From assembly GCA_016648135.1 (NCBI GenBank), contig JADDOH010008067.1:62001-126000 (forward strand): a stretch of 64,000 nt of DNA, in the 5' to 3' direction. The position numbers were made by a program, and so were the translations under genes. Below are positions 34,122-45,424 of the stretch, one piece after another; within the stretch, counting starts at the first letter, position 1, and each line of letters starts with the position of its first letter. The notes below the pieces were generated by a model that was not told where the DNA came from, searched no databases, and saw only the letters and a list, made by a program, of their open reading frames with translations. This stretch comes from Agrypnia vestita. Its lineage: Eukaryota > Arthropoda > Insecta > Trichoptera > Phryganeidae.

Positions 34122-37057
34122 TTATTACATTAATAATGTCACCACAAAAATATTTTGCTCGTTTTAAAGAAGGTAAAATAAAATTATTTTAAATTCTCGA
34201 GTTTTTTAAGTTGTTTTAATTTAAATGCCAAAGTTAAGCTCAAAAATTCACCAATGGATCAATAAAGCGAAGATATGTAAATATATGCACGAGGTATAAA
34301 TCTCAGGTAGTAAAAATATTCAGAGGGCCGGGCGGTGCGACATAATTATTTACCATCTCCATTCAACAATTTTTTAAATGTACTGTAATTATTGTATTAT
34401 TATATTCGTCTTCCATATAGAGAGCAGCTATTTTAAATGTAACAACATATTGCATAACATATATGTATATACCTATACATTTTAAACGTAATACAAAAAA
34501 TCTTAATGACTTCAATTTGTGCTATGTATATTTTCATATGTGTACGAGTAGTTACCCGACTTGTAAAACCAGAGCCTACCAAACCAATACTTATGAACAA
34601 TATCCTCTCAATAGTCATTTTAAAAATATATTAATTTAACGAAAAAAATGTTCGCATAATGTGCAACAATATTTCAATCATTTTTTACTTTCATAGGAAT
34701 GAAAATGTAAACAGTAATATTTCAAATGCAACCAGTAATTAAAATAATAAATAACTAATTCATTTCCCTTACTCTGACAATCAGTTGAATGACTATTTAC
34801 AGATAAATTATTTATTTCTTATATCTTTGTATCGCAAAAGTTAAAATATTCTTTTATATATTTAATGCCTAACTGTAGATACCAAATATTATTATACCTT
34901 TTATTCAATGAATCTTGTAGAAATATATACATATATAGGTGTAATTTTTGTCCAAATCTTGATGTTGCATTTTAAAAGAATTTTTATCACAGTAAAAAAT
35001 GTATATGTTCTCAAAAATTCTAAAAATACGATATACTTCAGGGAGCGTGTAAAGAATTTAAATATTTTTGTGAAGATACCTAAATAAAAAACAGCTCTAT
35101 TGTATAAATGCTTACTTGTAAATTGAAACCGAATTTAGAAATATAAAAGAACTTATTGTTATTGTGCCTGAAGCAAGATATAAAATGTAAAAAAATGTAT
35201 ATTTTCCATAAACATTTGCAATGAATGTCATATTTACTCTCCTTGCTTGTGCAGTGTTCAAATGTCAATTGAATAATCTTAGTGGCTATCTTATTATGAC
35301 TAATGATGACCAATCCGTTGGTTTTTGTTCAATTTGGTTACTATTATGTTTACTAACTAAATTTTTGGTGAAATGTTAGCATTATTTTCCTCTTCAATGT
35401 CGCTAATCAAAAATTACTTCAATCTGATGTTAAATCCAATTGAATGGCTTAAAATCAGTTTTCTTCTGTCAAAAAATTAATGACTATCTAGTTGTAGCTT
35501 AATATTGAGAATTCTTTAAAATAATTTTTCTAGTAGTTAAAATAGAAATGGTCTCACTTTAATTACGCCAATTACAAAAGTATAACTATGATAAGGTTAA
35601 CAGATAACTATTTGATAAGTTGCCATGATTGGCACTTGATGTCTTCCTTAAATATAATTAGATTGATTAATTAATTATATGATTACTAATGTAGAATATT
35701 TATTAGAAAATATTGCTTATTATAAAATAAATTTATTAAATATAAGGGATCAACCAAAAAAATCTTCTAGAAAAGTAATGAAAATAAATTAATCTTTTTT
35801 TCAACAATTTTAAAACATATTTTTTTATAGTAAAATTAAAAAGAAAATGTATAAAATCATTAAATACTAAAACAAACACTTTCATTTAATTATGTAAATA
35901 CTGTGCTCTGTTTGAGTAATACGTGAATCGTCATTTTTGTTTGATTACACATACATAAATATAATAATATTTATTTTATGGCACTTGGACAAACACATTT
36001 GATGTAATAAACATGCAAATTTTAATCATTATTTAAATAGAGATTAAAGCGAATGTTGACAATCTGACAATTAACACGTTGATAAAAGTTTAGAAAATAA
36101 ATTTTCATGGAACGACTCTATAAAATAAATACACGCGATAAATCCTTCTAGAAATACGACGCATCCATAAAAGTGAACATTTTTGAACTGACTTGGCATT
36201 GTCCTATTTTTTTGTAAATTGAATATGCGACCTTCTTCCGTGGCTGTAAAAAATAACGAATAACGAATGATCCCTTATATTGTAAGTAAAATAGTTAAAA
36301 ACAACTGCGTTTCGAAATGGAACAATGTAGTTAATTAGATTTAAAATCTCGGTGTATATATATATGACGAAGAGCATTAGCCTTCTTATGTTGTGATTCA
36401 TTTAACGTAACTTCTTCAGAATATTGATATATTATGTGAATATGAATGGAAAATGATTTTTCATGAGTATTAGGATTCATTCCTAAAATAAGACTATAAA
36501 GTTAAATTTGAATCAAATCTATGGAACAATTAGGAATAAACAATTTGTCATTAGACAACAAATGTATCTAAAATTTGTGTTAAGTTTCTGTTACAAAAAT
36601 AATATTTTATGAATGTTATACGTTTTTCTGCTTGGATTGGACGAATTACTTTTATTTATAAAAAAATATTTATAATTCTGACCGCATGTATGTTATTTTT
36701 AAACTGAGTGGCTTGATTTATAAAAGATACTTTGATTTGTCAAACTCATATTGAAATATATCATTACATATTTGCAATCACATAAATAAATATAGTGAAA
36801 TACCAAATTAATTCCATCATATATACGATTAACTGTAAACATGATGTTATGTGAAATATAATTATTCTGAAATACGTCAAACTTTTATTACAATTCCTTC
36901 TCCTTCAAAACAATAAGTTTAATCCAATATATTATATGTATTTGTTATTCTTTGAATTTATTATTTTTTGCAATCCTCATGACGGTAAATGGTGATTTTT
37001 TTGAACTCCCAGAATTTTGGTTATAACCTTTCACTTTTCTCAGCACCTTGTAGATGT

Positions 37058-37495
37058 GTTAGATGGAATTGGGAAAAGGGAAATGAAAGTAGCCTGAATG
37101 CGCTAGAAATTCAGTATGCAAAAAATGCTTGTGTGGAAAATCGTTGGTCGATATAGTGAGGAATGAACAAATTAGAAGTGAATGTAATGCTGGCTGTACT
37201 GTCGTAGATAGAATAAAGAAATGAGTACTGAGTTGGTTTGGTCATGTAGAACGTACGAGCGAGGAAAGGATGGTAAAGAGAATATATGTGGCCAGTGTTG
37301 AAGGTATCGGGTAAGAGAGCGTTCACGAAGGACCTGGCATACTTCAAATATTGAAATATGGCCTAAAAGTCTCAACAACCGTAGAACATGTATGAGAAGA
37401 TATGCCGAAGCAAAAGTGGTATGTCAAGATATAAGAATATGACATTCTATCCTCTCTGCCTACCCCTGGGAAGAAACGGCGTGATGGTTAGTTAG
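37058..37495 (+). pseudogene. Truncated LINE copy c, (GTTA)n-tail family
   Basis: Aligns by eye with the C-terminal quarter of the intact frame at 40569-42299: ATGAAAGTAGCCTGAATGCG, GTGAGGAATGAACAAATTAG, GGTTTGGTCATGTAGAACG, then AAACGGCGTGATGGTTAG. Stops and indels break the frame. The tail is only one to two GTTA units. Confidence 0.8.
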
Positions 37496-38094
37496 ATGTA
37501 GATGTTTTAAAATTGTCTGCTGCTTTTCTCTTTGAGGAGTTCAAGAATAAAACCACCACCATTCAACAGAAAATTTTGATAAATGTACGTTAATGAAAAA
37601 ATGCTTGTCAAACAAACAAACATGTTTCTTTTCTAATTTCTCAACGGCCATTATTAACAGGCAAACATATTCAAATAATTCGTTCTCTTGTTTCGTCAAT
37701 TTGGTGACAACAGGCGGTTTTGCTTTTTAATCCCTTTCTTAGGGACACAGAAAAAGTACATTTTGATCAAAACCGATACTTGAGTACTCGACACTTTATA
37801 ATCGACAATTTAATAATAAACTAAGTCGGCCAAAAAAAAACTAGTACGCAACGCTGTAAAATTGTTAATTAATGCAACAAATACAATGCACATTTAATAA
37901 GAGGAAGATAGTCACTTGGTGGTCATGTCTTGACATGACTCCAGATTTAAAAGTATACATCCAAGAAGTCAGAGCTTGTGCCTGGCTAATTTCTATGGTA
38001 AGATGACTGATAGCCGCAAATTTTGTCCCCAACAGCGAGATAGATATAGATTAAACTGTTGTAACACTTACTACTTTTAGAGTCATTTTAAAGG

Positions 38095-38154
38095 ACATTG
38101 AGTAGGTTGAGGTTCACAAGCAGCTATGTTTGTTAACCTCAACCTACTCAATGT
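38095..38154. repeat. Perfect 20-bp hairpin repeat
   Basis: ACATTGAGTAGGTTGAGGTT (38095-38114) and its exact complement (38135-38154) flank a 20-bp loop. A second, imperfect hairpin (CGTTCATCTTCTGTACAA / TTGTACAGAAGAAGAACG) lies at 38396-38450, so the two may bound one element. Confidence 0.8.
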
Positions 38155-38864
38155 ACTACTTCCTCAAATCCTCTAGATGTACTCAGTAAATCTAAAGGAT
38201 TTGATGAAGATTTAACGACATCAGTGTCACCACTATCTTCTAAGCCATCGGAACAGTGAGAGGGTATCAAAAATGTATTTCCACAATTGCGTAAGCTGGA
38301 AAAGGAGTACTTGCAAATACGGACTGTATGTGTGTCTTCAGAAATGTTGACAGGCAGTATGTTATATATGCACAAAACAAGAAATAGTATCTCCACGTTC
38401 ATCTTCTGTACAACGGTTAGGTAAATAATCGTTTGTACAGAAGAAGAACGGGAGGTTTAAATCGTATATTTTATAATTATAAATAAAATGTATAAAAAAA
38501 AGAAGCATTCAAATGTGACAAAACTGTTATAGGAGTTATAGTGGTGTATGTACAGGTTGCCACCATTATATGGGTACAATACATTGAACGTTGTACTGTA
38601 TCACATACCCACAATCTACGCGTGCTGCATAGAACAGACTATTTGCAACTTGCTTGAAATAATACAGGCTTACAAAATGTTCGATAGTGTTGGGTATCGC
38701 GTATACATTAATAAATGCAACACTTTCCCACTGACACGAGTAAAGTATCGATATTTTTCATTCGATATCGTATCCCTACCCTCCTTTGGTCACCGCAGCG
38801 GGTGAAGATCTTCTTCTACGTGTTCATCCTTCGCTTCATCACAAAACACACCACAAGTAACTAC

Positions 38865-39050
38865 GGTTGTTAAGGCGTTTAACTGGGCCATCTTTCAGTA
38901 CTTGTAGAATCTGATCGTGCCAGGTCTTTCGCGGACGGGCATAGACGGGCGCGGGCGAGCGGAACAGAGGTTACACTTGCCCTATGTATTTTCTTAACCA
39001 TCCTTTCTACATAACTAAACCCTCTCAGCAATCTTTTCGTTATTCTATCT
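38865..39050 (-). pseudogene. Degraded LINE copy d, (GTTA)n-tail family
   Basis: Minus-strand match to the region just upstream of the end of the LINE at 40561: CTACGGTTGTTAAGGCGTTT, GATCGTGCCAGGTCTTTCGC, TTTTCTTAACCATCCTTTCT. The tail end is lost and a GC-rich insertion (about 38940-38970) is present. Confidence 0.65.
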
Positions 39051-39527
39051 ACCACATATTACTTAGAACATTCTTTCATGTAAAAAATATTGTGACTTCG
39101 GTTATTTTGGGTGTATAGCGGTCTTTCCATAACTTTTCGCCTAAGTATAAAAATATATCTAAATGCTCATGAAAATATAACGACGCAAAAGTGTTTATAT
39201 TCCAATTGCATTTCAAACTCTGAATTATTTCGTTCTTTCCATTGTGACAACAGTCGACAGATTTTAATTTGTCAGGAGTTTGAATAAATAAAATATTAAT
39301 GTCGTAGGTACGCTTGACAGCAAACTAATTTGAACAAGCGGTGTGCATACTGGAGCCATCGTATTTCGAATCGAAATTTCTTAGGATATTTTGAAATAAC
39401 TTATGTGTTCTTACTAATTCTCGAATTCGGGGTTATCCACTTTATCTTTAACTATCCTAATTCCACTCACTAAGTACGTTCACCCATTTTTTTTTAAATT
39501 AAAAAAAAAAAAAAATTTATATACGTT

Positions 39528-39662
39528 ACGGGCTTGATTCTCACTCAAGACCAGCAAGAAAGTACTATTTCCATAGCACAATTTAGCTTAGTCTGAAAAT
39601 GGTAAGAATATTGATGTGACACGTACCTATTCCGTGTTCGCATCTCTATTTAAAAAATATAT
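39528..39662 (+). mobile_element. tRNA-derived SINE, 5'-truncated copy
   Basis: CACAATTTAGCTTAGTCTG, AATATTGATGTGACACGTA and CCGTGTTCGCATCTCTATTT, then an A-rich tail. The same body occurs on the minus strand at 59742-59927 attached to a tRNA-like head with both polymerase III boxes. Here only the end of the head remains (CGGGCTTGATTCTCACTC). Confidence 0.65.
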
Positions 39663-40552
39663 ATATAACAAAAATAAAAAGAAAATAAACTTTGTATCCA
39701 AAAATATCAACTCAACACACTTATTCCGCCATAGTTCACTGAGCACTTCACTCACAAGGGGACTCAGGTTCAATTTGCGGTGAGATTACAATATATCTTT
39801 GCGATTTTCTCAAGCTAAAAATTCAATTCAAAATTCAGTTATTGGGCCTTGTGGGCTGTTGCAGTATACTTTCATAGCAAATAAAAATTAAACTTAATTA
39901 AAAAATAAATGTTTAATACATAAAATACTTACGATACGCTATGACGTATTCAGTGAATATTTTTAAGTCGCTTAACGATTACGATAAAAAAAATTAACAG
40001 CTAAAACACTCTGAATGTCTCGCAACTTACTCCCATTATTACGGCGGAAAGAAAATCGTATTTACTTACATTTGTTAAATTTTTTATTTGCTTACCGAGA
40101 TGAACGGGCGGAAGGGCGTGCTAAGTGAGAGAAAAATGGCGAGATATTCGCTTTATACAGATGTACACCTCTTCTCTAATGCTTATTTTTATTTCCAACG
40201 TGAAACGCGCGCAGCTGTTCGGGAAAAGTTTGACGAAAAACTCGCGAAGGAGCCGCTATTTAGGCGACTGTAAGCGATTTTAGGGAAAGTTTTGTTGTTA
40301 TTTTTTTCCTTAATTTAACTCCCATCAGCGCTGAACGATTTGGGGGTCAAAGCTTTCTTTCTGCTTATGATCATGATAAATTAATTTTTCGGCAGATTTT
40401 GGTTATATCCGACTACGAAAAATCAAAATAAATAGTAAATGGTGATAACGAGACAAATGATAAAAGTTTTTATTCAATTTCTTATAGCATAAAATGAACC
40501 ATTAATATAAATAAAAAAATGCACATAAAGCAGTTTTTTTTAAATACAGATT
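39663..40552. other. Non-coding sequence, one unexplained short frame
   Basis: A 61-codon frame (40088-40273) reads MNGRKGVLSERKMARYSL and ETRAAVREKFDEKLAKE with a less AT-rich composition than its surroundings. It is not recognised and has no clear splice context, so I do not call it a gene. Confidence 0.4.
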
Positions 40553-40560
40553 TTAAGTAT

Positions 40561-42318
40561 GAGGTTGTGTGAATGCTATTATGTCTAAGAACGGAAAGAT
40601 GCTTAGAAACGAAAATGAAATAAAAGATAGATGGAAGGAATTTTTTGAAGAAATGTATGAGAGTAATGGGAATGTGAGTGAGGACTCCTTTGAGGCATCC
40701 AATGGATTTATAAATAGTGACGACAGTGTGAATGAAATAACTGTGGAAGAAATCAAAAGAGCATTGAAGCACATGAAGAATGGCAAGGCTGTGGGTTATG
40801 ATAATGTTGCTGCCGAGTACATTAAGGGTGGTGGTCCAGTAATACTCACGTGGCTTCATAGACTCTTCAACCAATGTTTAGAGGGCAGCTACACTCCTAA
40901 GGATTGGAGTAGAGCTGTTATCATGCCTCTATACAAAGGAAAAGGGTCGCGAATGGACTGCGCGAATTATCGGGCCATTAGCCTATTGAGCTCTGTTGGC
41001 AAACTGTATGCGAGAATTTTGATAGAAAGAGTGAGGATGACAACGAAAGAAAAAGTGTGGGATGTACAAGGAGCCTTCATGAGTGGAAGAGGATGCATGG
41101 ACCAGATTTTCTCACTGCGCCAGATGACCGAAAAGTTTTTGGCAAAGAACCAAAAACTTTTTTGTGCCTTTGTGGATCTCCAAAAAGCGTATGACAGAGT
41201 GATAAGACGAAAGTTATGGAAGGTTTTGTCTGAATATGGGGTGAAGAGTAAACTCATACAGGCAATTGCATCCCTGTACGAAGGAAGTAGTGCTTGCGTG
41301 AGAATTAATGGGACATTCACATCATGGTTTGATATTACAAAAGGTGTCAAACAGGGATGCGTAATGTCACCATGGCTTTTCAACCTGTATATGGATAATT
41401 GTATGAAAGAACTGAAGGAACTAGAAGTTGGAGTGAAAATGGACGGACTCACCATATCCTGTCTGCTATACGCAGACGATGCAGTATTAGTGGCTAACAG
41501 TGAAGCTGATCTGCAGTGCTTGGTATCCAGGATGTCCGATGTATGCATGCAGAGTGAACTTCTGATGAATGTCAGCAAATCGAAAGTGATGGTATTCGAG
41601 AGAGACGAAAGAGTGACTAAGTGTGATGTAATTATAAACAACGAATGCTTAGAACAAGTGAACGAGTTTGTGTATTTGGGAAGTATGTTTAGTAGAGACG
41701 GCAAGGCTGAGAATGATATCGAAAGGAGAGTAACTGCGGGAAACAAAGTTAATGGTGCACTAAATGCAATTATGGCCAATAAGAATCTGTCAAAAGAAGC
41801 AAGACTAGCGGTACATAATGGCGTTCTAGTGCCAACCCTTATGTATGGAAGTGAAGCCTGGAATTGGCAAAAGAGGAATGAAAGTAGACTGAATGCGGTG
41901 GAAATGCGGTCACTAAGACGCTTGTGTGGAAAATCTTTGGTCGATAGAGTGAGGAATGAACAAATTAGAAGTGAATGCAATGCTAGCTGTAGTGTGGTAG
42001 ATAGAATAAAGAAAGGAGTGCTGAGATGGTTTGGTCATGTGGAACGTATGAACGAGGAAAGGATGGTTAAGAAAATATATGAGGCGAATGTTGAAGGCAA
42101 CAGGAATAGAGGGCGTCCGCGAAAGACCTGGCACGATCAGGTACTACAAGTATTTGAGGATGGCCCTGTTAAAAGCCGCAACAACCGTAGAACGTGTATG
42201 AGAAGATGTATGAATGTGGCCGAAGCAAAAGTGGTGTGCCAGGATAGAAGAGTGTGGCGTTCAATCCTCTCTGCCTACCCCTGCAGGGAAACGGCGTGAT
42301 GGTTAGTTAGTTAGTTAG
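40561..42318 (+). mobile_element. Recent 5'-truncated LINE insertion with target-site duplication
   Basis: The insertion is bounded by TTAAGTAT at 40553-40560 and again at 42319-42326. It ends in GTTA units immediately after the stop codon, with almost no 3' untranslated region. It starts abruptly inside the coding frame, so the endonuclease region is missing. Other copies at 12445, 18155, 37058, 38865, 48138 and 51270 are older and shorter. Confidence 0.85.
40569..42299 (+). CDS. LINE reverse transcriptase, intact frame, N-terminus truncated
   Basis: A 576-codon frame copies element RNA into DNA at the target site. Early residues (VNAIMSKNGKMLRNENEI, DRWKEFFEEMYE) are the linker usual just before the polymerase. 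Polymerase blocks follow: VIMPLYKGKGSRMDCANYRA, CAFVDLQKAYDRV (first catalytic Asp), VKQGCVMSPWLFNLYMD and LLYADDAVLVA (catalytic YADD). The C-terminal part has FVYLGSMFSRDG, LMYGSEAW, RWFGHVERMNEERMVKKIYE and RGRPRKTWHDQ. These patterns fit RTE-like LINEs, though I cannot settle the clade. No stop or frameshift over 1.7 kb points to a recent insertion. It cannot transpose alone because the endonuclease is absent. Confidence 0.85.
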   Translation: MNAIMSKNGKMLRNENEIKDRWKEFFEEMYESNGNVSEDSFEASNGFINSDDSVNEITVEEIKRALKHMKNGKAVGYDNVAAEYIKGGGPVILTWLHRLFNQCLEGSYTPKDWSRAVIMPLYKGKGSRMDCANYRAISLLSSVGKLYARILIERVRMTTKEKVWDVQGAFMSGRGCMDQIFSLRQMTEKFLAKNQKLFCAFVDLQKAYDRVIRRKLWKVLSEYGVKSKLIQAIASLYEGSSACVRINGTFTSWFDITKGVKQGCVMSPWLFNLYMDNCMKELKELEVGVKMDGLTISCLLYADDAVLVANSEADLQCLVSRMSDVCMQSELLMNVSKSKVMVFERDERVTKCDVIINNECLEQVNEFVYLGSMFSRDGKAENDIERRVTAGNKVNGALNAIMANKNLSKEARLAVHNGVLVPTLMYGSEAWNWQKRNESRLNAVEMRSLRRLCGKSLVDRVRNEQIRSECNASCSVVDRIKKGVLRWFGHVERMNEERMVKKIYEANVEGNRNRGRPRKTWHDQVLQVFEDGPVKSRNNRRTCMRRCMNVAEAKVVCQDRRVWRSILSAYPCRETA

Positions 42319-42320
42319 TT
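42300..42320 (+). repeat. (GTTA)n LINE tail
   Basis: Four GTTA units directly after the LINE stop codon. Confidence 0.9.
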
Positions 42321-42502
42321 AAGTATTTTAAAATATATATTTAAATGTAAAAAAATCCAATTAATGAACAAAGTAATTACAGAAAGAAAATAATTACAAT
42401 GCTAATAATTACAAACTAAAAATAGAAAATCTAATTATTTAATGAAGATATTGAGTAGAAAAAATAAGTACCAAAGTAAAATTTTAAGTAACAAATTAAA
42501 TA

Positions 42503-42835
42503 CGACTAGCTGTGCCCACGCGGCGTCGCACGCGTAGATTTTTAGAACACTTTTTGGATCGTCATAGAACTTTCGCGAACCTTCTAGAACATTCTCCTTC
42601 CAGAACTTTCAAGAAATTCGAATGTACAGGAACCTTCTAGACACACCGACACATTCCGCTACTCAGTTTAGAACCTTATAGAACTTTCGGGAAATTTTTA
42701 GAACCTTTTCCTTCTAGAACTTTCTACAGCCGGTTTTTCCAGAACCTTCTAGACTCACCGACAAAGTCGGCGCGCCTATTTTGAAACAATCTGAAGCATT
42801 TGCGGCCTTCCCATAACAAAACAATGCGCTAGAAA
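42503..42835 (+). repeat. Dispersed-type repeat starting CTAGCTGTGCCC with heat-shock-element-like array
   Basis: Begins CTAGCTGTGCCCACGCGGCG, a start resembling a common insect repeat type (a related word, minus strand, is at 63085-63115). It is followed by many TAGAAC(T/C)TTC words. No coding capacity. The heat-shock-like array is listed separately. Confidence 0.5.
42567..42725. promoter_or_regulatory. Array of heat-shock-element-like motifs
   Basis: At 42567-42594 GAA, TTC, GAA, TTC, GAA, TTC alternate at exact 5-bp spacing: six perfect nGAAn units, the binding pattern of heat shock factor. Further units lie at 42603-42615 (GAA, TTC, GAA) and 42671-42693 (GAA, TTA, GAA, TTC, GAA), with more to 42724. 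Presence of sites is seen; binding is not shown. No promoter or gene is visible immediately beside it. Confidence 0.5.
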
Positions 42836-42989
42836 GCACATTTTCGTCACCCACTCCCACCCACGCACAGCCACCCCCACCAAACTTGCATATTTTCTAT
42901 GTGACACCAAGGGCTATCCACCATCATAACCACCGATGGGTGGTTGTGGCTGGTTATGGAGAAAACTTGGCGGATAGGGAAGTGTTTCC

Positions 42990-43031
42990 CATATATAAAA
43001 AGAAACCCGTGTGGGTTTCTTTTTATATATG
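42990..43031. repeat. Perfect 19-bp hairpin
   Basis: CATATATAAAAAGAAACCC and its exact complement flank a 4-nt loop (GTGT). Confidence 0.9.
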
Positions 43032-43199
43032 TGTATTGATTTACCAAAAAAAAAAAGAAATATAAAGGTTTATAATGCAAATAAATTATTTTTTATAATA
43101 AATTATTTTTTTCAATTATTTCAGCAACATTGTAGATCGACATTTTTAAAAAATATTGATACTATTATTTGTACATTATCTACTTTTTTTATATGAGTA

Positions 43200-43830
43200 A
43201 TTCCACCAACATATTTCGGTAAAACTTTACCATCGTCAGGGTGATGTATAACTGTCAAAATATCATTATGAATTATCTTTTGTTTCTTGTTTTTCTAAAT
43301 TATTTGAAAAATTCTTTTTAAATATTATTACTTAAGTTCTTGATTACTCGCAATTTTTGGAAAAATTTAACTGGAAGTTAAATTTAATTGATTATTAATA
43401 ATATTTTGTTTACTATTACATGCGTTAATAATTTCTAATGATTCTTAATTATTCAATTTCAGACCAAAATTATTTATGTGTAAAATAGAAAATCCTAAAT
43501 TTTTATCAAAACCGTTTTCATTTTCTAATAAAGATTTGCAAATTCAGGAAAACCATGATTATTCAGACAACTTAAATGTTCTTTCTTTACATTGAAATTT
43601 CGAACGGTTTTTCCAAAAAAAAAAAAAAGGCTGCACAATCTTGAATTGTTAACACCTGAATTGTTAATTATATTATCTTTATCTTTTGCATTTATGAGTA
43701 GTTTACCTATATTATTATTTGTATAAAATGCAGGTCTAATATTTTTTGATAGATATTTTGATATTTGATTGGAAAATGTATCAATATATAAAATTCTTCG
43801 CTAATAATCGTTATTATTATTTATATTTAT
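43200..43830 (-). pseudogene. Penelope-like element fragment C (minus strand)
   Basis: On the minus strand: ILYIDTFSNQI, IRPAFYTNNNIGKLL, NNSGV (start of the GIY-YIG domain), KTVRNFNVKKEHLSCL and GFPEFAN, then GLKLNN, a stop, and ESLEIINA. The last parts parallel fragment A at 5200-5400 closely enough to place both in one family. Frameshifts (poly-A run at 43617-43629) and stops inactivate it. A hammerhead-like fold lies downstream at 43214-43239. Confidence 0.65.
43214..43239 (-). ncRNA. Hammerhead-like RNA motif downstream of Penelope fragment C
   Basis: Minus strand: CTGACGA, one T, GGTAAA paired with TTTACC, then GAAA. Same layout as at 5572 and 56649, with different stem bases that preserve pairing. 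Confidence 0.4.
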
Positions 43831-44936
43831 CTGTGAATTGTATAAAAATTAGTTAGGTAAATAATTCTTTCATTTATTTTTTAATTAATTCTGTAACAGA
43901 ATTAATTGATAAAATTTAAAAAAATTAAAAAATTTAATTAATTAGTTGGAGAAATTGTCCAAATATTATTATCACAATACAGTCTGCATATTAATGAAAA
44001 TGGATAAATAGGTTGTTAGATACAGATTCTGAAAGATTCATGCTTCTTTAATGATTACATGAAACTCTCAAATAGTTTGTTTTATTAGTTTTCAAGATTT
44101 CACAATAGGAAAAAGAAGAAACGAGAAACATGTATTTACAGGCATAAAAATAAAATAGTTTTTCTGAAAAAAGGCGAAGACTTGATTCGCTGATTTCTGA
44201 AGTTATATTGTATTTCTTAGAAGTGAGAGTGTACCCCGAGGATACGAAAAAACAAAAATACCGAAATGCGTTCTATATCGGTAATTGGCGATGTTTTTAT
44301 GTATTGGGAAGCCTCGAGGATCACTGGGAAAGTGGATATAGGACGCGCGTGTCAAAGTTACCAATGTAAGGTGTGGTCGGAAAATAAACCAATTTGTTGG
44401 AATAAATGGGTTAGCGGGAAAGTAAAATATAAATAGTTATACGTGTGAAATCTGTGACATTTTGATTGATTCATATAGAAACGTTAATATTACATTTATT
44501 TTTTACGTTTATAAATTATTATAATTAAATAAATAGTGATAATTAATGATATGAATACATTTCTGTATAAAAAATAGAATTTTAATCATGAAGCTTATGT
44601 TTTTATAATATTTATACTTATACAAAGAAAATTGCTTCCATCTCTTAAAATAAAATATTTTGAATGCCCTAGATATTGACGGGACAGAAATAACTGGTTA
44701 TGATGATAATTGGCGCCATCTCTGAGCATACTTTGTCCCTAAAGGATTATACTAGTATCAACATAGATGGCGTTACATATTTTTATTTGTTTACAGTTTA
44801 CATAACATGGGTGATTACATAACATATATGAATCAATATTTACAAAAAAATTAGATTATTAAAATTTTGAAACATAATATTTCTATAATAATATTTTGAT
44901 TATTATTTTCAATGTAAAGGAATGAAGAATGATAAT
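43831..44936. other. AT-rich non-coding sequence
   Basis: No gene seen. GGCGCCATCT at 44712 and AGATGGCG at 44765 form a short inverted pair about 50 bp apart, possibly ends of a small unclassified repeat. Confidence 0.45.
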
Positions 44937-44939
44937 AAA

Positions 44940-45105
44940 ATAAATAAATAAATAATCATTATCATTACTCTTGGCTCTACAACACCTGGTGGGTCTTGGC
45001 CTCCTCAAGAGTCTTCCTCCACTCATCTCGGTTTATTTCCAGATCTCTCCAGTTCAGAAACTCAAAGGCAGAAATGTCTTTGAGAATGTTATCGCTATAG
45101 AATAA
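44940..45105 (-). pseudogene. LINE 3'-terminal fragment with (TTTA)n tail
   Basis: The minus strand from 45100 reads DNILKDISAFEFLNWRDLE, INRDEWRKTLEEAKTHQVL then a stop, followed by a tail of TTTA units at 44938-44955. RDEWRK-xx-EEAKTH near the C-terminus is typical of RTE-like LINE polyproteins. Only the last 40 codons remain. Confidence 0.65.
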
Positions 45106-45424
45106 ATAAAATAAATATATATAATAATATAAATATGGGAATCAATTGTTTTATTATGAACAATGTACTCTCCTCAATACCAAAGTGAAATTTTTCAAAA
45201 TACAGTGTGTGCCAAAATATACAATACTGAAAGTCACGTAAGGAATTCAAATATCGTACTGCATAGCTTCTACGGCGTGTATTCCTAGTACCTAGTGAAA
45301 AGCAATTGAGAATAAGGAAGGCATATTTTTATGGTCACCCGAGAATGCTACAGGGGCATGGTGAATTAAGTCATGCGGGGTGTAAAAAATGAATAAACAA
45401 TGATATCAACGAATCTCTAATCAA

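Larger units (their letters stand above)
32449..37050. other. Long AT-rich gene-free stretch
   Basis: No gene supported. Holds a (TA)n tract (33871-33930), an imperfect hairpin repeat (34032-34121) and a box-B-like word GGTTCAAGTCCGGG on the minus strand (33354-33372) that may be a SINE relic. Short frames on the minus strand are tyrosine/isoleucine-rich and not convincing. Confidence 0.5.

Noticed and set aside
40967..41980. 337-codon minus-strand open frame inside the LINE
   Set aside because: It is the antisense shadow of the reverse transcriptase frame; no recognisable domain and Ser/Phe/Leu-rich composition as expected for an antisense shadow.
42300..42326. (TTAG)n resembling insect telomere repeat TTAGG
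   Set aside because: The unit is four bases (GTTA) and sits directly at the LINE 3' end, so it is a LINE tail, not a telomeric repeat.
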